A DNA stretch of 34,111 nt, from contig JAUHXR010000062.1 of NCBI GenBank assembly GCA_030426845.1, positions 1-34,111 of the forward strand, given 5' to 3'. The position numbers and the translations under genes were made by a program. Every line of letters begins with the position of its first letter. Positions within the stretch are counted from its first letter, which is position 1. The notes below the pieces were generated by a model, which was given only the letters and a program-made list of their open reading frames with translations, did no database searches and had not been told where the DNA came from. This DNA comes from Polyangia bacterium. Its GTDB lineage: Bacteria > Myxococcota_A > Polyangia > Polyangiales > Sandaracinaceae. This document shows positions 8,247 through 15,428 of this stretch, one piece after another.

Positions 8247-10379
8247 TTGGCGGGCGATCGAGACCGCAGCGGCCCCGAGAGCAGCCGCGACGCAACGCTC
8301 CTCTCACGGATCCTCGAGTCGGTGCCGTCGGGGATCGTCATGGTGCAGCCCGACGGCGTCGTGGCGACCGCCAACTCGTGCGCGCAGGAGTTCCTCGGGC
8401 TGCGCTGGGACGTCGACGTCCAGCGCTACGTGAACGACTACCAGGGCGAGACCTTTCACGAGGACGGCTCCCCCTGCGCGGTGGAGGACTACCCCGTCTC
8501 GCGCTGCCTCCAGACCGGGCAGCCTCAGGGTCCGCAGACCATCGGCGTCCGGCAGCCGAGCGGCGAGGTCCGTTGGGGCATCTTCACCGCGCTGCCCGTC
8601 ACCCCGGCGGACGGCCAGGGCCCGTGCTCGGTCGTCGTGACCTTCGTCGACATCACCGACCGCCGCCGGGACGAGCTGCGGGCGCACGTCGAGCGGCAGC
8701 TCCTCGACGCGGCGCGCATGATCCACTTCGACGACCGCACCGAGACCACCGCGGTGTTCCACGCGCCGCTCGAGCGGCTGCTCGACATGACGCACAGCCG
8801 GTTCGGCTTCGTCGCGCGCGTCCCGGCGGACGAGCCGATCCCCGACGAGCTGCCGGTCCTCGTCGCGGTCGATCGCGACCGGCCCCTCGGCGGGCGTCGC
8901 TCGCACCCGCCCGTGCCCCTCGACGCGCTCAGCGCGCGCGCGCTCCGTGAGCGGCGCGCCGTGTTCGTCGAGGCGCCCGGCGTCCCCCCCGGCGGCGTCT
9001 TTCGGAGCCGGGCGCCCGGGCGCGCGCTGGTGTGCCCGATCCAGGCGGGCGAGCGCACCGTGGGTCTCGTCGGGCTCGCGGACGCCCCGACGCCCTACGA
9101 CGAGGCGCTCCTGGGCTACCTCGGTCCCCTGCTCACGGCCTGCGCCGACCTCATCGGCGCGCTGGACGAGCGCCGCACGCGGGCTCGCCTCGAGGCCCAG
9201 CTCGCGCGCGCGGAGCGGCTCGCGAGCGTGGGCACGCTCGCGGCGGGGATGGCCCACGAGATCAACAACCCGCTCGCCTACCTGCACCTCAACCTCGAGT
9301 CGACGCTGCGCCGCACGCGGACGCTCGTCGAGGAGGCGCGCGACCTCGAGCGCGCGAGCGGCGACACCCACGCGGGTCGGGTGAGCACCGCGATCGCCCA
9401 GCTCGAGCGAAACGCCCTGGACGCGATCGAGGGCGCGGAGCGCGTGCAGCGGATCGTCCGCGACCTGATGACCTTCTCGCGCGTCTCGGAGCCCCGCCGC
9501 GGCCGCGTGGACATCAACGCCGCGGTCCGCATCGCGCTCAAGATGGCCGACCACGAGATCAAGTACCGCGCGCGCCTGACCTGCGAGCTCGGCGACGTCT
9601 CCGCGGTGATGGGCCACGACGGCCGGCTGTCCCAGGTGTTCCTGAACCTGCTCCTCAACGCGGCGCGCTCGATCGAGGAGGGCTCGCCCGACGACAACGA
9701 GATCCGCGTGCGCTCGTGGGGGACGCCGGGGCGCGTCCACGTCGAGGTGAGCGACACCGGGGCGGGGATCGATCCCGAGCACCTCCACCGCCTCTTCGAG
9801 CCGTTCTTCAGCACCCGCCCCGCCGGCGCCGGCTCGGGCCTCGGGCTCTCGGTCTGCCACAACGTCGTCTCGGCCCACAACGGGACGATCGACGTCGACT
9901 CGGAGCTCGGCCGCGGCACACGGTTCGTCGTGAGCCTCCCGAGCACCGAGGCGACGCACCCGCCGCCCGACGAGGGCGGGCAGAGCCCGGAGCGCGCGCG
10001 TGGCGCGAGCCCGCTGCGCCGGGTGCTGCTGATCGACGACGAGCCGATGGTCCTGCGCGTGCTGAAGCAGCTCCTCGACCGGCGCTTCGAGGTGCAGACC
10101 GCCGACGGCCTCGAGAGCGCGATCGAGGCCCTCGGCGCGGGTGAGCGCTTCGACGTGATCCTGTGCGACATGATGATGCTCGACGGCACGGGGATGGACG
10201 TGCATGCGTGGCTCGCCGAGCATCGGCCGGACGCGCTCGACGGCCTGGTCTTCATGACCGGCGGCACGTTCACGCCGCGGGCGCGCGAGTTCCTGCGGGG
10301 CGCGCGTCGCCGCCACCTGTCGAAGCCGTTCTCGCTCAAAGACCTCGACGCGATCCTCGTCGACCTGACGGGAGAGTGA
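8247..10379 (+). CDS. Cytoplasmic hybrid sensor histidine kinase (PAS-GAF-HisKA-HATPase-REC)
   Basis: The 710-residue protein has no membrane helix. Domains in order are PAS (about 20-135), a divergent GAF-like sensor domain (150-305), HisKA with phospho-acceptor His337 in MAHEINNPLAY, HATPase with N box NLLLNAA, DTGAGID and GSGLGLSV, and a C-terminal receiver. The receiver has the acidic pair in LLIDDEP, phospho-Asp641 in DVILCDMM, Thr671 in FMTGG and Lys693 in LSKPFS, so it can accept phosphate. The ligand is unknown. There is no adjacent response regulator, so output is by phosphorelay or protein contact. The start is uncertain: TTG at 8226 is also open, but TATTCT at 8231-8236 favours 8247. 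It lies divergent from the yedK-like gene. Confidence 0.93.
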   Translation: MAGDRDRSGPESSRDATLLSRILESVPSGIVMVQPDGVVATANSCAQEFLGLRWDVDVQRYVNDYQGETFHEDGSPCAVEDYPVSRCLQTGQPQGPQTIGVRQPSGEVRWGIFTALPVTPADGQGPCSVVVTFVDITDRRRDELRAHVERQLLDAARMIHFDDRTETTAVFHAPLERLLDMTHSRFGFVARVPADEPIPDELPVLVAVDRDRPLGGRRSHPPVPLDALSARALRERRAVFVEAPGVPPGGVFRSRAPGRALVCPIQAGERTVGLVGLADAPTPYDEALLGYLGPLLTACADLIGALDERRTRARLEAQLARAERLASVGTLAAGMAHEINNPLAYLHLNLESTLRRTRTLVEEARDLERASGDTHAGRVSTAIAQLERNALDAIEGAERVQRIVRDLMTFSRVSEPRRGRVDINAAVRIALKMADHEIKYRARLTCELGDVSAVMGHDGRLSQVFLNLLLNAARSIEEGSPDDNEIRVRSWGTPGRVHVEVSDTGAGIDPEHLHRLFEPFFSTRPAGAGSGLGLSVCHNVVSAHNGTIDVDSELGRGTRFVVSLPSTEATHPPPDEGGQSPERARGASPLRRVLLIDDEPMVLRVLKQLLDRRFEVQTADGLESAIEALGAGERFDVILCDMMMLDGTGMDVHAWLAEHRPDALDGLVFMTGGTFTPRAREFLRGARRRHLSKPFSLKDLDAILVDLTGE

Positions 10380-10408
10380 TGCCCGAGGGCGCGCCCCACG
10401 CGGCGCGC

Positions 10409-10414
10409 TATGCT
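10409..10414 (+). promoter_or_regulatory. TATGCT -10 box for thyA
   Basis: gcgcTATGCTcc lies 10 nt before the ATG at 10425. The ATG at 10410 falls inside this box and is therefore an unlikely start. Confidence 0.45.
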
Positions 10415-10424
10415 CCCCCGCCTG

Positions 10425-11219
10425 ATGGAGAGCTACCTCGCACTGCTGCGCGACGTGATGGAGCGCGGGACGGAGAAGACCGACCGCACCGGCACCGGGA
10501 CGCGGAGCCTGTTCGGGCCGCAGCTCCGCTTCGATCTGCGCGAGGGCTTCCCGCTCGTCACCACGAAGAAGGTCCACTTCAAGTCCGTGGTGGTCGAGCT
10601 GCTGTGGTTCCTGCGCGGCGACACGAACGTGAAGTTCCTCCACGATCACGGCGTGACGATCTGGGACGAGTGGGCCGACGAGCGCGGCGAGCTCGGCCCC
10701 GTCTACGGGCACCAGTGGCGGAGCTGGCCGACGCCGAGCGGCGGCGCGATCGATCAGGTGCAGCGCGTCCTCACCCAGCTGCGCGAGACCCCCGACTCCC
10801 GCCGCATCCTCGTGAGCGCCTGGAACGTCGCGGACCTCGACCGCATGGCCCTGATGCCGTGCCACGCGCTCTTCCAGTTCTACGTCGCCGACGGCCGGCT
10901 CTCCTGCCAGCTCTACCAGCGCTCGGCGGACCTGTTCCTCGGGGTCCCGTTCAACATCGCGAGCTACGCGCTGCTGACCCACATGATCGCCCAGGTCACC
11001 GGCCTCGAGGTCGGCGACTTCGTGCACACCTTCGGCGACGCGCACGTCTACCTCAACCACGTCGAGCAGGTGCAGACCCAGCTCGCGCGCGCGCCGCGGC
11101 CGCTGCCCACCCTGCGCCTCGACCCGGGCGTCACCGACCTCTTCGCGTTCGAGCGCGGGCACATCACGCTCGAGGGCTACGACCCGCACCCACGCATCAA
11201 GGCGCCGGTGGCGGTGTAA
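10425..11219 (+). CDS. thyA: Thymidylate synthase
   Basis: ThyA converts dUMP to dTMP with methylene-tetrahydrofolate as carbon donor and reductant. From the ATG at 10425 the protein is 264 residues, exactly the E. coli length, and alignment is ungapped across the active site: catalytic Cys146 in [17 protein letters not shown] (20-26), SRR (125-127), QRSADLFLG and FNIASYALL. The C-terminus ends KAPVAV like the closing tail of the family. An in-frame ATG at 10410 adds MLPRL but lies in the -10 box. folA begins 7 nt after the stop, so the two form an operon: ThyA makes dihydrofolate and FolA recycles it. Confidence 0.98.
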   Translation: MESYLALLRDVMERGTEKTDRTGTGTRSLFGPQLRFDLREGFPLVTTKKVHFKSVVVELLWFLRGDTNVKFLHDHGVTIWDEWADERGELGPVYGHQWRSWPTPSGGAIDQVQRVLTQLRETPDSRRILVSAWNVADLDRMALMPCHALFQFYVADGRLSCQLYQRSADLFLGVPFNIASYALLTHMIAQVTGLEVGDFVHTFGDAHVYLNHVEQVQTQLARAPRPLPTLRLDPGVTDLFAFERGHITLEGYDPHPRIKAPVAV

Positions 11220-11226
11220 AGACCCC

Positions 11227-11721
11227 ATGCGCATCGTGCTCATCGCCGCCGTGGCGCGAAACGGGGTCATCGGCCGCGACGGGGACCTGCCTTGGCGGCT
11301 CCGCGGCGACCTCGCGCACTTCAAGCGCCGCACCCTCGACCGCGCGATCGTGATGGGGCGCAAGACCTTCGAGTCGCTGCCCGGGCTCCTGCCGCGGCGG
11401 ACCCACGTGGTCCTCTCACGCGACCCCGCCTACCCGGTCCCCGACGGGGTGCTCTGCGCCGGCTCGCTCGACGCGGCCCTCGCGGCGGCGCGCGGCACGG
11501 GCTCGACCGAGGCCTGCGTGATCGGCGGCGCGGCGATCTACGCGCTCGCCCTGCCGATGGCCGACGAGCTGGTGATCACCCACGTCGACGCGGACGTGGA
11601 CGGCGACGTCGTCTTCCCGGCGGTCGAGTGGGCCGCGTGGCGCGGCGAGGAGCTGGCGAGTCAGCCCGCGGACGAGCGCAACGAGCACCCCTTCCGGATC
11701 GTCAGCTACCGCCCCGCCTGA
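11227..11721 (+). CDS. folA: Dihydrofolate reductase
   Basis: The 164-residue enzyme reduces dihydrofolate to tetrahydrofolate with NADPH. Visible marks are the N-terminal IAAVARNGVIGRDGDLPW with the Met20-type loop, Trp23, catalytic acid Asp28 in LRGDLAHFK, MGRKTFESLP for NADPH binding, and VIGGAAIY. Length is normal for chromosomal DHFR. It follows thyA by 7 nt and has no promoter box of its own, so it is co-expressed with thyA, a common and functionally logical pairing. Confidence 0.97.
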   Translation: MRIVLIAAVARNGVIGRDGDLPWRLRGDLAHFKRRTLDRAIVMGRKTFESLPGLLPRRTHVVLSRDPAYPVPDGVLCAGSLDAALAAARGTGSTEACVIGGAAIYALALPMADELVITHVDADVDGDVVFPAVEWAAWRGEELASQPADERNEHPFRIVSYRPA

Positions 11722-11774
11722 GCCGGGCGCGGGCCGAGCGCGCTTTTGCCTTCCCGCGCGCGCGGGCGGCGCCC

Positions 11775-11780
11775 TACCCT
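11775..11780 (+). promoter_or_regulatory. TACCCT -10 box for corA
   Basis: ccTACCCTcg lies 6 nt before the GTG at 11787, which is the distance expected between a -10 box and the transcription start. A leaderless mRNA is predicted. A GC palindrome (11753-11766) lies upstream. Confidence 0.5.
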
Positions 11781-11786
11781 CGCCCC

Positions 11787-12770
11787 GTGTCGACGCGAAT
11801 CCTGGCGGTCCGGACGACCGGCGACGAGCCGACCCGGGTGCCGTGCACCGTCGAGCAGCTCCCCGCGCTCCTCGCCGACCCGGGCGTCCTGGTGTGGGTC
11901 GACCTCGACAGCCAGGGCGCCGAGTCCCAGCGGATCCTCGAGGAGATCTTCCACTTCCACCCGCTGCTGGTGGAGGACGCCTTCGCCGACGCGAGCACGC
12001 CCAAGCTCGAGGACTTCGGCGACTACCTCTACCTGATCGTCCACGGCGTCAGCGACGACGATCCGGAGGACGACGGCGAGGTGCACACCGCCGACCTCGA
12101 CCTCTTCATCGGCGAGCGCTTCCTCATCACGCACTACCGGCTGCACTTCAAGGCGGTGGATCGAACGCGCGCCATGGTCGCCGACGACCCGTCGCTCCTC
12201 GCGCGCGGGCCCGCGATCGTCGCGCACCGCATCGTCGATCAGCTCGTCGACGAGTTCCTCCCGCTGATGGAGAAGCTCGACCAGGAGATCGACGCGATCG
12301 AGGAGGCGATCCTCGGCACGAGCACGCCGACGCTGCTCGAGCGGATCTTCCGGATGAAGCACAGCCTCAACCGCATCCGCCGCGTCGGCATGCACCAGAA
12401 GAGCCTGCTGCTCGCCCTCGCGGAGAGCCGCTCGAAGATCATCCCAGGCGAGGTCCGACCGTTCTTCCGGGACGTCTACGACCACATGCAGCGGGTGACG
12501 GACCTCAACGAGGCCTACCGCGACCTCACCGGCGGCTCGCTCGACGCGTACCTGAGCATGCAGTCGCACCGCCTCAACGAGATCATGCGCGTGCTCACCG
12601 TCTTCTCGACCGTGATGCTCCCGCTGACCTTCATCACCGGGCTCTACGGGATGAACTTCGACCACATCCCGTACCTGCACTTCGAGTACGGCTTCGAGCT
12701 GGCGATCGCGATCATGGTGAGCATCGCGGTGGGGATGGTGCTGTTCTTCCGCCGCCGCGGCTGGATCTGA
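11787..12770 (+). CDS. corA: CorA-family magnesium/cobalt channel
   Basis: The 327-residue protein has the CorA layout: an acidic cytoplasmic N-terminal domain, a long stalk helix with charged repeats (about 185-265), then two C-terminal membrane helices (about 268-287 and 303-321) joined by the signature GMN (288-290) followed by F. The protein ends with the basic tail FRRRGWI. CorA forms homopentamers that conduct Mg2+ inward. The GTG at 11787 is chosen because TACCCT sits 6 nt upstream and the residues before it are non-family. It stands alone after thyA-folA and is convergent with the symporter gene, with only 3 bp between stops. Confidence 0.94.
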   Translation: MSTRILAVRTTGDEPTRVPCTVEQLPALLADPGVLVWVDLDSQGAESQRILEEIFHFHPLLVEDAFADASTPKLEDFGDYLYLIVHGVSDDDPEDDGEVHTADLDLFIGERFLITHYRLHFKAVDRTRAMVADDPSLLARGPAIVAHRIVDQLVDEFLPLMEKLDQEIDAIEEAILGTSTPTLLERIFRMKHSLNRIRRVGMHQKSLLLALAESRSKIIPGEVRPFFRDVYDHMQRVTDLNEAYRDLTGGSLDAYLSMQSHRLNEIMRVLTVFSTVMLPLTFITGLYGMNFDHIPYLHFEYGFELAIAIMVSIAVGMVLFFRRRGWI

Positions 12771-12773
12771 GCG

Positions 12774-14489
12774 TCACTCCTCTTCGAGGTCGTCGCTCGT
12801 CGGCGGGGACGGACGCGGCTCGCGCTGGAGTCGGTCCTCGAAGCCGCGGTCGGGGTCGCCCTTGTCCTCCTCCTTGGTGAGGACATGGAGCGTCTCGCCT
12901 TCGCTCGCCGCCATCACGGTGGTCACCGCGAGATCGCCCGTGACGTTGACAGCGGTACGGAACATGTCGAGCAGGCGATCCATCCCGAGGATCAGCGCGA
13001 CGCCCACCGGGGGGATGCCCACCGTGGTGAGGACCATCGCGAGGGTCACGATCCCGGCGCCTGGCACCCCGGCCGCCCCGACCGACGCCATGGTGGCGGT
13101 CGCGACGATCGCGAGCTGGTCGGTGAAGCTCAGGTCGACGTCGAAGACCTGCGCGATGAACACCGCGGCCACCCCCTGGTAGAGCGCGGTCCCGTCCATG
13201 TTGACGGTGGAGCCGAGCGGCAGGACGAAGCTCGCGACGGGGTTGCTGACGCCCAGGTTCTGCTCCGCGCACTCCATGCTGACCGGCAGCGCGGCCGACG
13301 ACGAGGACGTGGAGAAGGCGATGAGCTGGGCCGGGCGGATCGCCTTGAGGAACGCGGTCACGGGCATCTTGGCGAGCAGGCGCACGAGCCCCGCGTAGAC
13401 GATGCCTGCGTGGATCGCGAGGCCGAGCAGGACGGTGACCGCGTAGAACAGCAGCGCCGCCAGGACGGAGACCCCGCTCTGACCCACCACGTCGGCCACG
13501 AGCGCGGCGACGCCGAAGGGCGCGATGGTCATCACCATGTGGATGATCATCACCATCGCGTTCTGCACACGATCAAAGAAATTGACGACCGGCGTGCCGG
13601 ACTTGTCCTTGCCGAGGAGCGTGAGCGCGATCCCGAAGATCATCGCGAAGAAGATCACCTGGAGCATGTCGCCGCTCGAGAGCGAGCCGATGGGGTTCTC
13701 CGGGATGATGGCGAGGATGTTGTCGACGGTGGATGGCGCCTCGGCCGCGCTCTGGGCGGAGTCCGCCGCCGAGCCGGAGAACTGCGCCTGTAACGCGGCT
13801 CGGTCGCGCTCGCCGACGAAATTGCCGGGCTGGATCAGGTTGCCGAGCGCGAGCCCGATCGTCACCGCGATGGCCGTGGTGCCCAGGTAGAGGCCGATCG
13901 TCTTGCCACCGAGCCGCCCCAGCTTGCGCACGTCCCCGAGGCTCGCGACCCCGACGAGGAGCGACGAGAACACGAGCGGCACGATCACCATCTTGATCAG
14001 CTTCATGAACGCCGTGCCGACCGGCCGCAGGATGCTGATCACCGTCGTCCCGACGCCGCTCACCGGCTCCGGGGTCGACACGAAGCCGCCCCCGTCGAGG
14101 GCGGTGTTCACGACGCGCAGCCAGCCGTCCCGCTCCTCTCCGACGCGTGGTCGCTCGAGCGCGTCCGACAGGGCGTTGCCTGGGTCGCGCAGGGCGAGCT
14201 CGCGGGTCCACTCGAAGCGCACGTGGACCCAGGTTCTGAGGCGCACCCGCTCGCCGTTCGCGTCCGTGAGGTGCTCGTAGAGCGACTCCTCGGCCTCGAG
14301 GCGCAGCGACGCGCCCTCCGGCAGCGCGAGGGCCGACCCAGGATCGTCACGGTCCAGGCGGATCTCGACCGAGGAGGCGTCCCCGACGACGTAGGTGTCC
14401 GCCTCGAGCAGGGCCGACTTGGGGCCGAGGGCCAGGCCGATCGCCACCCCCGCCCCCATGCCGATCAAGATCTTCGTGTAGACCTGCAT
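12774..14489 (-). CDS. Dicarboxylate/amino acid:cation symporter with extra periplasmic domain
   Basis: This 571-residue member of the DAACS family (GltP/GltPh type, usually about 420-440) carries the reentrant hairpin STSSSSAALP (393-402), NMDGT (430-434), GVPGAG (474-479) and DRLLDMFRTAVNVTGD (504-519). The Arg511 position matches the Arg that holds the side-chain carboxylate in glutamate/aspartate transporters, so an acidic amino acid substrate is predicted. About 125 residues (about 27-150) are inserted between the first two membrane helices, probably in the periplasm. The C-terminal tail is long and acidic (DDLEEE). The ATG at 14489 has a good Shine-Dalgarno aggaagg, and TTGACT lies upstream on the minus strand (14519-14524). 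Confidence 0.92.
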   Translation of the reverse strand: MQVYTKILIGMGAGVAIGLALGPKSALLEADTYVVGDASSVEIRLDRDDPGSALALPEGASLRLEAEESLYEHLTDANGERVRLRTWVHVRFEWTRELALRDPGNALSDALERPRVGEERDGWLRVVNTALDGGGFVSTPEPVSGVGTTVISILRPVGTAFMKLIKMVIVPLVFSSLLVGVASLGDVRKLGRLGGKTIGLYLGTTAIAVTIGLALGNLIQPGNFVGERDRAALQAQFSGSAADSAQSAAEAPSTVDNILAIIPENPIGSLSSGDMLQVIFFAMIFGIALTLLGKDKSGTPVVNFFDRVQNAMVMIIHMVMTIAPFGVAALVADVVGQSGVSVLAALLFYAVTVLLGLAIHAGIVYAGLVRLLAKMPVTAFLKAIRPAQLIAFSTSSSSAALPVSMECAEQNLGVSNPVASFVLPLGSTVNMDGTALYQGVAAVFIAQVFDVDLSFTDQLAIVATATMASVGAAGVPGAGIVTLAMVLTTVGIPPVGVALILGMDRLLDMFRTAVNVTGDLAVTTVMAASEGETLHVLTKEEDKGDPDRGFEDRLQREPRPSPPTSDDLEEE

Positions 14490-14567
14490 CCGCCTTCCTA
14501 CCCATGACAGTCGGCTGAAAGTCAAAGGAAATCCCGGGTCGTAGCGCCCCCGCCCGCCGGTTGGTGC

Positions 14568-14573
14568 TACCCT
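14568..14573 (+). promoter_or_regulatory. TACCCT -10 box for the TPR/kinase/lipoprotein operon
   Basis: gtgcTACCCTcg lies 9 nt before the GTG at 14583. It would drive the TPR/TM protein, the PEGA kinase and the first Cys-rich lipoprotein, which are linked by GTGA overlaps. Confidence 0.5.
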
Positions 14574-14582
14574 CGTCGGACC

Positions 14583-15428
14583 GTGATTCGCGGCCTCGTC
14601 GCACTCCTCTCCGGCGCCTGTCTGTGGGCCGCGAGCCCCGCGCAGGCGCAGCCCCTCGCGCAGGCCGACGCGGCCTTCGAGCGCGCCGAGATCGTCGAGG
14701 CGGCGGCCGGCTACCAGGCCGCGCTCGAGACCGGTGAGCTGCGCGGCGACGAGCTGGTCCGGGCCTACCTCCGGAGCGGCGTCCTCGCGATGTGGACGGG
14801 CGACGACGACGCGGCGCAGCGCAACCTGCGCATCGCGCTGAGCCTGCACCCCGACCTCGCGCCGCCGCCCGAGCTGAGCCCCGCTCAACAGCGCGCGCTG
14901 CGGGTCATCCGGGCCGAGATCGCGGAGCGGCCCCCGCTCGGCGTGGAGGTGGAGCCGGCCGAGGGCGAGCGGGCCGTCGTGAGGGTGACCGGGCCTGCGC
15001 TGAGCGGGCTGCGCGTCCGCGCGGTCGCGCGCGACGACACCGGGACGGAGACCCACCGGCAGATCGTGGGCGCGGATCCGCGGATCGAGCTCGCGCTCCC
15101 GGCCGTCGCCTGGGGCAACGCGGTCCGCACCCAGCTCGAGGTCGAGCTGCTCGACCCCTACGGCAACACGATGCGCTCGGCGCGCGCGACCCTCCGTCGG
15201 GTCGCGTCGCCGGCCGAGGTGGCGCAGGCGGGCGGCGCGCCGACGGGCGCGACCGGGCCGAGCCTCACCGAGGTGGAGGCCTCCGAGGGCGGGGGCGACG
15301 ACGGCCCGGTGATCGCGCTCGTCACCACCCTCATCGCCCTGGCGCTCGCCGGCGCGGGCGTGGCCATCGGCTACGCGGTGTGGGACGCGCAGCCGTGGCA
15401 GGTCAACTTCGTGGCGGGATCCCCGTGA
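14583..15428 (+). CDS. Exported TPR-like protein with C-terminal membrane helix
   Basis: The 281-residue protein begins with a Sec signal peptide (cleavage likely near AQAQPLA). A short TPR-like helical region follows (about 25-95: repeated A-Y/A-x-A-L patterns and an AQRNLRIALSLHPDL segment), then a beta-rich domain (about 118-205), a low-complexity linker, and one membrane helix near the C-terminus (about 242-262) with a short tail. This layout of TPR, Ig-like part and TM is frequent next to myxobacterial PEGA kinases. Its GTG start is 9 nt after TACCCT. Its TGA overlaps the kinase GTG (15425-15428), so the two are made together and may form a membrane signalling pair. Confidence 0.7.
   Translation: MIRGLVALLSGACLWAASPAQAQPLAQADAAFERAEIVEAAAGYQAALETGELRGDELVRAYLRSGVLAMWTGDDDAAQRNLRIALSLHPDLAPPPELSPAQQRALRVIRAEIAERPPLGVEVEPAEGERAVVRVTGPALSGLRVRAVARDDTGTETHRQIVGADPRIELALPAVAWGNAVRTQLEVELLDPYGNTMRSARATLRRVASPAEVAQAGGAPTGATGPSLTEVEASEGGGDDGPVIALVTTLIALALAGAGVAIGYAVWDAQPWQVNFVAGSP

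Noticed and set aside
10410-10424. ATG at 10410 as thyA start
   Set aside because: It lies inside the TATGCT box; the ATG at 10425 gives the exact family N-terminus and length.
8304-11363. Long minus-strand open frame (over 1000 codons) across the histidine kinase, thyA and folA
   Set aside because: It is antisense to three well-supported genes, is rich in Arg, Ala, Val and His with no domain, and such shadows are expected at this GC content.
11753-11766. Palindrome cccgcgcgcgcggg as an operator
   Set aside because: Simple alternating GC of this length is common at this base composition and no partner site is seen.
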